Below, in pieces: positions 45,501-60,500 of a stretch of 64,000 bases of DNA (position 1 is its first letter; the number at the start of each line of letters is the position of its first letter). Origin of the DNA: Osedax fenrisi (taxonomy: Eukaryota > Annelida > Polychaeta > Sabellida > Siboglinidae); contig OZ025239.1 of assembly GCA_964019155.1 (NCBI GenBank), forward strand, positions 97,501 through 161,500, given 5' to 3'. The translations under genes and the position numbers were made by a program. The notes beneath the pieces were generated by a model that was not told the origin of the DNA, made no database searches, and saw only the letters and a program-made list of their open reading frames with translations.

Positions 45501-48500
45501 CACTATTACATCATTACACGTCACTATTACATCACTACACCTCACTATTACATCACTACACCTCACTACACCTCACTACACCTCACTATTACATCACTAC
45601 ACCTCACTATTACATCACTACACCTCACTACACCTCACTACACCTCACTATTACATCACTACACCTCACTATTACATCACTACACCTCACTATTACATAA
45701 CTACACCTCACTATTACATCACTACACCTCACTATTACATCACTACACCTTACTATTACATCACTACACCTCACTATTACATCACTACACCTCACTATTA
45801 CATCACTACACCTCACTATTACATCACTACACCTCACTATTACATCACTACACCTCACTACACCTCACTATTACATCACTACACCTCACTATTACATCAC
45901 TACACCTCACTATTACATCACTACACCTCACTATTACATCACTACACCTCACTATTACATCACTACACCTCACTATTACATCACTACACCTCACTACACC
46001 TCACTACACCTCACTATTACATCACTACACCTCACTATTACATCACTACACCTCACTATTACATCACTATTACATCACTACACCTCACTATTACATCATT
46101 ACACCTCACTATTACATCACTACACCTCACTATTACATCACTACACCTCACTATTACATCACTACATCTCACTATTACATCACTACACCTCACTATTACA
46201 TCACTACACCTCACTATTACATCACTATACCTCACTATTACATCACTACACCTCACTATTACATCACTACACCTTACTATTACATCACTACACCTCACTA
46301 TTACATCACTACACCTCACTATTACATCACTATACCTTACTATTACATCACTACACCTCACTATTACATCACTACACCTCACTATTACATCACTACACCT
46401 CACTATTACATCACTACACCTCACTATTACATGACTACACCTCACTATTACATCACTACACCTCACTATTACATCACTACACCTCACTACACCTCACTAC
46501 ACCTCACTATTACATCACTACACCTCACTATTACATCACTACACCTCACTATTACATCACTACACCTCACTATTACATCACTACACCTCACTATTACATC
46601 ACTACACCTCACTATTACATCACTACACCTCACTATTACATCACTACACCTCACTATTACATCACTACACCTCACTATTACATCACTACACCTCACTATT
46701 ACATCACTACACCTCACTATTACATCATTACACCTCACTATTACATCACTACACCTCACTACACCTCACTACACCTCACTACACCTCACTATTACATCAC
46801 TACACCCTACTATTACATCACTACACCTCACTACACCTCACTACACCTCACTATTACATCATTACACCTCACTATTACATCACTACACCTCACTATTACA
46901 TCACTACATCTCACTACACCTCACTATTACATCACTACACCTCACTACACCTCACTATTACATCACTACACCTCACTATTACATCACTACACCTCACTAT
47001 TACATCACTACACCTCACTATTACATCACTAAACCTTACTATTACATCACTACACCTCACTATTACATCACTACACCTCACTATTACATCACTACACCTC
47101 ACTATTACATCACTACACCTTACTATTACATCACTACACCTCACTATTACATCATTACACCTCACTATTACATCACTACACCTCACTATTACATCACTAC
47201 ACCTCACTATTACATCACTACACCTCACTATTACATCACTACACCTCACTACACCTCACTACACCTCACTACACCTCACTATTACATCACTACACCCTAC
47301 TATTACATCACTACACCTCACTACACCTCACTACACCTCACTATTACATCATTACACCTCACTATTACATCACTACACCTCACTATTACATCACTACACC
47401 TCACTACACCTCACTATTACATCACTACACCTCACTACACCTCACTATTACATCACTACACATCACTATTACATCACTACACCTCACTATTACATCACTA
47501 CACCCTACTATTACATCACTACACCTCACTACACCTCACTATTACATCACTACACCTCACTATTACATCACTACACCTCACTATTACATCACTACACCTC
47601 ACTATTACATCACTACACCTTACTATTACATCACTACACCTCACTATTACATCATTACACCTCACTATTACATCACTACACCTCACTACACCTCACTACA
47701 CCTCACTACACCTCACTATTACATCACTACACCCTACTATTACAACACTACACCTCACTACACCTCACTACACCTCACTATTACATCATTACACCTCACT
47801 ATTACATCACTACACCTCACTACACCTCACTACACCTCACTACACCTCACTATTACATCACTACACCCTACTATTACATCACTACACCTCACTACACCTC
47901 ACTACACCTCACTATTACATCATTACACCTCACTATTACATCACTACACCTCACTATTACATCACTACACCTCACTACACCTCACTATTACATCACTACA
48001 CCTCACTACACCTCACTATTACATCACTACACCTCACTATTACATCACTACACCTCACTATTACATCACTACACCTCACTATTACATCACTACACCTTAC
48101 TATTACATCACTACACCTCACTATTACATCACTACACCTCACTATTACATCACTACACCTCACTATTACATCACTACACCTCACTATTACATCACTACAC
48201 CTCACTACACCTCACTACACCTCACTACACCTCACTATTACATCACTACACCCTACTATTACATCACTACACCTCACTACACCTCACTACACCTCACTAT
48301 TACATCACTACACCTCACTATTACATCACTACACCTCACTATTACATCACTACACCTCACTACACCTTACTATTACATCACTACACCTCACTATTACATC
48401 ACTATTACATCACTACACCTCACTATTACATCACTACACCTCACTATTACATCACTACACCTCACTATTACATCACTACACCTCACTACACCTCACTATT

Positions 48501-51500
48501 ACATCACTACACCTCACTATTACATCACTACACCTCACTATTACATCACTACACCTCACTATTACATCACTACACCTCACTATTACATCACTACACCTCA
48601 CTACACCTCACTATTACATCACTACACCTCACTATTACATCACTACACCTCACTATTACATCACTACACCTCACTATTACATCACTACACCTCACTACAC
48701 CTCACTACACCTCACTATTACATCACTACACCTCACTATTACATCACTACACCTCACTATTACATCACTACACCTCACTATTACATCACTACACCTCACT
48801 ATTACATCACTACACCTCACTATTACATCACTACACCTCACTATTACATCACTACACCTCACTACACCTCAATATTACATCACTATTACATCACTACACC
48901 TCACTACACCTCACTATTACATCACTACACATCACTACACCTCACTATTACATCACTACACCTCACTATTACATCACTACACCTCACTATTACATCACTA
49001 CACCTCACTATTACATCACTACACCTCACTACACCTCAATATTACATCACTATTACATCACTACACCTCACTACACCTCACTATTACATCACTACACATC
49101 ACTACACCTCACTATTACATCACTACACCTCACTATTACATCATTACACCTCACTATTACATCACTACACCTCACTATTACATCACTACACCTCACTATT
49201 ACATCACTATTACATCACTACACCTCACTATTACATCACTACACCTCACTATTACATCACTACACCTCACTATTACATCACTACACCTCACTACACCTCA
49301 CTATTACATCACTACACCTCACTATTACATCACTACACCTCACTACACCTCACTACACCTCACTACACCTCACTACACCTCACTATTACATCACTACACC
49401 TCACTATTACATCACTACACCTCACTACACCTCACTACACCTCACTACACCTCACTACACCTCACTACACCTCACTATTACATCACTACACCTCACTATT
49501 ACATGACTACACCTCACTACACCTCACTATTACATGACTACACCTCACTATTACATCACTACACCTCACTACACCTCACTATTACATCACTACATCTCAC
49601 TATTACATCACTACACCTCACTATTACATCACTACACCTCACTATTACATCACTACACCTCACTATTACATCACTACACCTCACTACACCTCAATATTAC
49701 ATCACTATTACATCACTACACCTCACTATTACATCATTACACCTCACTATTACATCACTACACCTTACTACACCTCACTACACCTCACTATTACATCACT
49801 ACACCTTACTACACCTCACTACACCTCACTATTACATCACTACACCTCACTATTACATCACTACACCTCACTATTACATCACTACACCTCACTACACCTC
49901 ACTACACCTCACTACACCTCACTACACCTCACTATTACATCACTACACCTTACTACACCTCACTACACCTCACTATTACATCACTACACCTCACTATTAC
50001 ATCACTACACCTCACTATTACATCACTACACCTCACTATTACATCACTACACCTCACTACACCTCACTATTACATCACTACACCTCACTATTACATCACT
50101 ACACCTCACTACACCTCACTACACCTCACTACACCTCACTACACCTCACTATTACATCACTACACCTCACTATTACATCACTACACCTCACTACACCTCA
50201 CTACACCTCACTATTACATCACTACACCTCACTATTACATCACTACACCTCACTATTACATCACTACACCTCACTATTACATCACTACACCTCACTATTA
50301 CATCATTACACTTCACTACACCTCACTATTACATCACTACACCTCACTATTACATCACTACACCTCACTATTACATCACTACACCTCACTATTACATCAC
50401 TACACCTCACTACACCTCAATATTACATCACTATTACATCACTACACCGCACTATTACATCACTACACCTTACTATTACATCACTACACATCACTATTAC
50501 ATCACTACACCTTACTACACCTCACTACACCTCACTATTACATCACTACACCTTACTACACCTCACTACACCTCACTATTACATCACTACACCTCACTAT
50601 TACATCACTACACCTCACTATTACATCACTACACCTCACTATTACATCACTACACCTCACTATTACATCATTACACTTCACTACACCTCACTATTACATC
50701 ACTACACCTCACTATTACATCACTACACCTCACTACACCTCACTACACCTCACTATTACATCACTACACCTCAATACACCTCACTATTACATCACTACAC
50801 CTCACTATTACATCACTACACCTCACTATTACATCACTACACCTCACTATTACATCACTACACCTCACTATTACATCATTACACCTCACTATTACATCAC
50901 TACACCTCACTACACCTCACTACACCTCACTACACCTCACTATTACATCACTACACCTCACTATTACATCACTACACCTCACTATTACATCACTACACCT
51001 CACTATTACATCACTACACCTCACTACACCTCACTATTACATCACTACACCTCACTATTACATCACTACACCTCACTATTACATCACTACACCTCACTAT
51101 TACATCATTACACCTCACTATTACATCACTACACCTCACTATTACATCACTATTACATCACTACACCTCACTATTACATCACTACACCTCACTATACCTC
51201 ACTACACCTCACTATTACATCACTACACCTCACTATTACATCACTACACCTCACTATTACATCACTACACCTCACTACACCTCAATATTACATCACTATT
51301 ACATCACTACACCTCACTATTACATCACTACACCTCACTATTACATCACTACACCTCACTACACCTCACTACACCTCACTATTACATCACTACACCTCAC
51401 TATTACATCACTACACCTCACTATTACATCACTACACCTCACTATTACATCACTACACCTCACTATTACATCACTACATCTCACTATTACATCACTACAC

Positions 51501-54500
51501 CTCACTATTACATCACTACACCTCACTATTACATCACTACACCTCACTATTACATCACTACACCTCACTACACCTCAATATTACATCACTATTACATCAC
51601 TACACCTCACTATTACATCACTACACCTCACTATTACATCACTACACCTCACTATTACATCACTACACCTTACTATTACATCATTACACCTCACTATTAC
51701 ATCACTACACCTCACTACACCTCACTACACCTCACTATTACATCACTACACCTCACTATTACATCACTACACCTCACTACACCTCACTACACCTCACTAC
51801 ACCTCACTATTACATCACTACACCTCACTATTACATCACTACACTCACTATTACATCACTATACCTTACTATTACATCACTACACCTCACTATTACATCA
51901 CTACACCTCACTATTACATCACTACACCTCACTACACCTCACTATACCTCACTACACCTCACTATTACATCACTACACCTCACTACACCTCACTATTACA
52001 TCACTACACCTTACTACACCTCACTACACCTCACTATTACATCACTACACCTCACTATTACATCACTACACCTCACTACACCTCACTACACCTCACTATT
52101 ACATCACTACACCTCACTATTACATCACTACACCTCACTATTACATCACTACACCTCACTATTACATCACTACACCTCACTACACCTCACTACACCTCAC
52201 TATTACATCACTACACATCACTATTACATCACTACACCTCACTATTACATCACTACACCTCACTATACCTTACTATTACATCACTACACCTCACTATTAC
52301 ATCACTATACCTTACTATTACATCACTACACCTCACTATTACATCACTACACCTCACTATTACATCACTATACCTCACTATTACATCACTACACCTTACT
52401 ACACCTCACTATTACATCACTACACCTTACTATTACATCACTACACCTCACTATTACATCACTACACCTCACTATTACATCACTACACCTCACTATTACA
52501 TCACTACACCTTACTATTACATCACTATTACATCACTACACCTCACTACACCTCACTATTACATCACTACATCTCACTATTACATCACTACACCTCACTA
52601 TTACATGACTACACCTCACTATTACATCACTACACCTCACTATTACATCACTACACCTCACTATTACATCACTACACCTCACTATTACATCACTACACCT
52701 CACTATTACATCACTACACCTCACTATTACATCACTACACCTCACTACACATCACTACACCTTACTACACCTCACTACACCTCACTATTACATCACTACA
52801 CCTCACTACACCTCACTACACCTCACTATTACATCACTACACCTCACTATTACATCACTACACCTCACTATTACATCACTACACCTCACTACACCTCACT
52901 ACACCTCACTATTACATCACTACACCTCACTATTACATCACTACACCTTACTACACCTCACTATTACATCACTACACCTTACTATTACATCACTACACCT
53001 CACTATTACATCACTACACCTCACTATTACATCACTACACCTCACTATTACATCACTACACCTCACTATTACATCACTACACCTCACTATTACATCACTA
53101 CACCTCACTATTACATCACTACACCTCACTATTACATCACTACACCTCACTATTACATCACTACACCTCACTATTACATCACTACACCTCACTACACCTC
53201 AATATTACATCACTATTACATCACTACACCTCACTATTACATCACTACACCTCACTATTACATCATTACACCTCACTATTACATCACTACACCTCACTAT
53301 TACATCACTACACCTCACTATTACATCACTACACCTCACTATTACATCACTACACCTCACTATTACATCACTACACCTCACTACACCTCACTACACCTCA
53401 CTATTACATCACCTCACCTCACTATTACATCACTACACATCACTACACATCACTACACCTCACTATTACATCACTACACCTTACTATTACATCACTACAC
53501 CTCACTATTACATCACTACACCTCACTATTACATCACTACACCTTACTACACCTCACTATTACATCACTACACCTCACTATTACATCACTACACTCACTA
53601 TTACATCACTATACCTTACTATTACATCACTACACCTCACTATTACATCACTACACCTCACTATTACATCACTACACCTCACTACACCTTACTATTACAT
53701 CACTACACCTCACTATTACATCACTACACCTCACTATTACATCACTACACCTCACTATTACATCACTACACCTCACTATTACATCACTACACCTCACTAT
53801 TACATCACTACACCTCACTATTACATCACTACACCTCACTATTACATCACTACACCTCACTATTACATCACTACACCTCACTATTACATCACTACACCTC
53901 ACTACACCTCAATATTACATCACTATTACATCACTACACCTCACTATTACATCACTACACCTCACTATTACATCATTACACCTCACTATTACATCACTAC
54001 ACCTCACTATTACATCACTACACCTCACTATTACATCACTACACCTCACTACACCTCACTATTACATCACTACACCTCACTATTACATCACTACACCTCA
54101 CTATTACATCACTACACCTCACTACACCTCACTACACCTCACTACACCTCACTATTACATCACTATACCTTACTATTACATCACTACACCTCACTATTAC
54201 ATCACTATTACATCACTACACCTCACTACACCTCACTATTACATCACTACACATCACTATTACATCACTATTACATCACTACACCTCACTATTACATCAT
54301 TACACCTCACTATTACATCACTACACCTCACTATTACATCACTACACCTCACTATTACATCACTACACTCACTATTACATCACTATACCTTACTATTACA
54401 TCACTACACCTCACTATTACATCACTACACCTCACTATTACATCACTACACCTCACTATTACATCACTACACCTCACTATTACATCACTACACCTCACTA

Positions 54501-57500
54501 TTACATCACTACACCTCACTATTACATCACTACACCTCACTACACCTCACTATACCTCACTACACCTCACTATTACATCACTACACCTCACTATTACATC
54601 ACTACACATCACTACACATCACTACACCTCACTATTACATCACTACACCTCACTATTACATCACTACACCTCACTATTACATCACTACACCTTACTACAC
54701 CTCACTATTACATCACTACACCTCACTATTACATCACTACACCTCACTATTACATCACTACACCTCACTACACCTCACTACACCTCACTACACCTCACTA
54801 TTACATCACTACACCTCACTATTACATCACTACACCTTACTACACCTCACTACATCTCACTATTACATCACTATTACATCACTACACCTCACTATTACAT
54901 CACTACACCTCACTATTACATCATTACACCTCACTATTACATCACTACACCTCACTATTACATCACTACACCTCACTATTACATCACTACACCTCACTAT
55001 TACATCACTACACCTCACTATTACATCACTACACCTCACTATTACATCACTACACCTCACTACACCTCACTACACCTCACTATTACATCACTACACCTCA
55101 CTATTACATCACTACACCTCACTATTACATCACTACACCTCACTATTACATCACTATACCTCACTATTACATCACTACACCTTACTATTACATCACTACA
55201 CCTCACTATTACATCACTACACCTCACTATTACATCACTACACCTCACTACACCTCACTACACCTCACTATTACATCACTACACATCACTACACCTCACT
55301 ATTACATCACTACACCTTACTATTACATCACTACACCTCACTATTACATCACTACACCTCACTATTACATCACTACACCTCACTATACCTTACTATTACA
55401 TCACTACACCTCACTATTACATCACTACACCTCACTATTACATCACTACACTCACTATTACATCACTACACCTTACTATTACATCACTATTACATCACTA
55501 CACATCACTACACCTCACTATTACATCACTACACCTTACTATTACATCACTACACCTCACTATTACATCACTACACCTCACTATTACATCACTACACCTC
55601 ACTATTACATCACTACACCTCACTATTACATCACTACACCTCACTATACCTTACTATTACATCACTACACCTCACTATTACATCACTACACCTCACTATT
55701 ACATCACTACACCTCACTACACCTCACTATTACATCAATACACCTCACTATTACATCACTACACATCACTATTACATCACTACACCTCACTATTACATCA
55801 CTACACCTCACTATTACATCACTACACCTTACTACACCTCACTATTACATCACTACACCTCACTATTACATCACTACACCTCACTATTACATCACTACAC
55901 CTCACTATTACATCACTACACCTCACTATTACATCACTACACCTCACTATTACATCACTACACCTTACTATTACATCACTACACCTTACTATTACATCAC
56001 TACACCTCACTATTACATCACTACACCTCACTACACCTCACTATTACATCACTACACCTCACTATTACATCACTACACCTCACTATTACATCACTACACC
56101 TTACTATTACATCACTACACCTTACTATTACATCACTACACCTCACTATTACATCACTACACCTCACTACACCTCACTACACCTCACTATTACATCACTA
56201 CACATCACTATTACATCACTACACCTTACTATTACATCACTACACCTTACTATTACATCACTACACCTCACTATTACATCACTATTACATCACTACACCT
56301 CACTATTACATCACTACACCTCACTATACATCACTACACCTCACTATTACATCACTACACCTCACTACACCTCACTACACCTCACTATTACATCACTACA
56401 CCTCACTATTACATCACTACACCTCACTATTACATCACTATTACATCACTACACCTTACTACACCTCACTACACCTCACTAATACATCACTACACCTCAC
56501 TATTACATCACTACACCTCACTACACCTCACTACACCTCACTATTACATCACTACACATCACTATTACATCACTACACCTTACTATTACATCACTACACC
56601 TTACTATTACATCACTACACCTCACTATTACATCACTACACCTCACTACACCTCACTACACCTCACTATTACATCACTACACATCACTATTACATCACTA
56701 CACCTTACTATTACATCACTACACCTCACTATTACATCACTACACCTCACTACACATCACTACACCTTACTACACCTCACTACACCTCACTATTACATCA
56801 CTACACCTCACTACACCTCACTACACCTCACTATTACATCACTACACCTCACTATTACATCACTACACCTCACTATTACATCACTACACCTCACTACACC
56901 TCACTACACCTCACTATTACATCACTACACCTCACTATTACATCACTACACCTTACTACACCTCACTATTACATCACTACACCTTACTATTACATCACTA
57001 CACCTCACTATTACATCACTACACCTCACTATTACATCACTACACCTCACTATTACATCACTACACCTCACTATTACATCACTACACCTCACTATTACAT
57101 CACTACACCTCACTATTACATCACTACACCTCACTATTACATCACTACACCTCACTATTACATCACTACACCTCACTATTACATCACTACACCTCACTAC
57201 ACCTCAATATTACATCACTATTACATCACTACACCTCACTATTACATCACTACACCTCACTATTACATCATTACACCTCACTATTACATCACTACACCTC
57301 ACTATTACATCACTACACCTCACTATTACATCACTACACCTCACTATTACATCACTACACCTCACTATTACATCACTACACCTCACTACACCTCACTACA
57401 CCTCACTATTACATCACCTCACCTCACTATTACATCACTACACATCACTACACATCACTACACCTCACTATTACATCACTACACCTTACTATTACATCAC

Positions 57501-60500
57501 TACACCTCACTATTACATCACTACACCTCACTATTACATCACTACACCTTACTACACCTCACTATTACATCACTACACCTCACTATTACATCACTACACT
57601 CACTATTACATCACTATACCTTACTATTACATCACTACACCTCACTATTACATCACTACACCTCACTATTACATCACTACACCTCACTACACCTTACTAT
57701 TACATCACTACACCTCACTATTACATCACTACACCTCACTATTACATCACTACACCTCACTATTACATCACTACACCTCACTATTACATCACTACACCTC
57801 ACTATTACATCACTACACCTCACTATTACATCACTACACCTCACTATTACATCACTACACCTCACTATTACATCACTACACCTCACTATTACATCACTAC
57901 ACCTCACTACACCTCAATATTACATCACTATTACATCACTACACCTCACTATTACATCACTACACCTCACTATTACATCATTACACCTCACTATTACATC
58001 ACTACACCTCACTATTACATCACTACACCTCACTATTACATCACTACACCTCACTACACCTCACTATTACATCACTACACCTCACTATTACATCACTACA
58101 CCTCACTATTACATCACTACACCTCACTACACCTCACTACACCTCACTACACCTCACTATTACATCACTATACCTTACTATTACATCACTACACCTCACT
58201 ATTACATCACTATTACATCACTACACCTCACTACACCTCACTATTACATCACTACACATCACTATTACATCACTATTACATCACTACACCTCACTATTAC
58301 ATCATTACACCTCACTATTACATCACTACACCTCACTATTACATCACTACACCTCACTATTACATCACTACACTCACTATTACATCACTATACCTTACTA
58401 TTACATCACTACACCTCACTATTACATCACTACACCTCACTATTACATCACTACACCTCACTATTACATCACTACACCTCACTATTACATCACTACACCT
58501 CACTATTACATCACTACACCTCACTATTACATCACTACACCTCACTACACCTCACTATACCTCACTACACCTCACTATTACATCACTACACCTCACTATT
58601 ACATCACTACACATCACTACACATCACTACACCTCACTATTACATCACTACACCTCACTATTACATCACTACACCTCACTATTACATCACTACACCTTAC
58701 TACACCTCACTATTACATCACTACACCTCACTATTACATCACTACACCTCACTATTACATCACTACACCTCACTACACCTCACTACACCTCACTACACCT
58801 CACTACACCTCACTATTACATCACTACACCTCACTATTACATCACTACACCTTACTACACCTCACTACATCTCACTATTACATCACTATTACATCACTAC
58901 ACCTCACTATTACATCACTACACCTCACTATTACATCATTACACCTCACTATTACATCACTACACCTCACTATTACATCACTACACCTCACTATTACATC
59001 ACTACACCTCACTATTACATCACTACACCTCACTATTACATCACTACACCTCACTATTACATCACTACACCTCACTACACCTCACTACACCTCACTATTA
59101 CATCACTACACCTCACTATTACATCACTACACCTCACTATTACATCACTACACCTCACTATTACATCACTATACCTCACTATTACATCACTACACCTTAC
59201 TATTACATCACTACACCTCACTATTACATCACTACACCTCACTATTACATCACTACACCTCACTACACCTCACTACACCTCACTATTACATCACTACACA
59301 TCACTACACCTCACTATTACATCACTACACCTTACTATTACATCACTACACCTCACTATTACATCACTACACCTCACTATTACATCACTACACCTCACTA
59401 TACCTTACTATTACATCACTACACCTCACTATTACATCACTACACCTCACTATTACATCACTACACTCACTATTACATCACTACACCTTACTATTACATC
59501 ACTATTACATCACTACACATCACTACACCTCACTATTACATCACTACACCTTACTATTACATCACTACACCTCACTATTACATCACTACACCTCACTATT
59601 ACATCACTACACCTCACTATTACATCACTACACCTCACTATTACATCACTACACCTCACTATACCTTACTATTACATCACTACACCTCACTATTACATCA
59701 CTACACCTCACTATTACATCACTACACCTCACTACACCTCACTATTACATCAATACACCTCACTATTACATCACTACACATCACTATTACATCACTACAC
59801 CTCACTATTACATCACTACACCTCACTATTACATCACTACACCTTACTACACCTCACTATTACATCACTACACCTCACTATTACATCACTACACCTCACT
59901 ATTACATCACTACACCTCACTATTACATCACTACACCTCACTATTACATCACTACACCTCACTATTACATCACTACACCTTACTATTACATCACTACACC
60001 TTACTATTACATCACTACACCTCACTATTACATCACTATTACATCACTACACCTCACTATTACATCACTACACCTCACTATACATCACTACACCTCACTA
60101 TTACATCACTACACCTCACTACACCTCACTACACCTCACTATTACATCACTACACCTCACTATTACATCACTACACCTCACTATTACATCACTATTACAT
60201 CACTACACCTTACTACACCTCACTACACCTCACTAATACATCACTACACCTCACTATTACATCACTACACCTCACTACACCTCACTACACCTCACTATTA
60301 CATCACTACACATCACTATTACATCACTATTACATCACTACACCTCACTATTACATCACTACACCTCACTATTACATCACTATTACATCACTACACCTTA
60401 CTACACCTCACTACACATCACTACACATCACTATTACATCACTACACCTCACTAATACATCACTACACCTCACTATTACATCACTACACCTCACTACACC

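Noticed and set aside
42038..60236. Very long plus-strand open frames (1,220, 1,449 and 4,601 residues) of TSLLHHY/TPHYYIT/SLHLTIT repeats as genes
   Set aside because: Both satellite words are free of stops in every plus frame, the frames overlap each other, and the array lies between two exons that join in phase to complete an EGF module.
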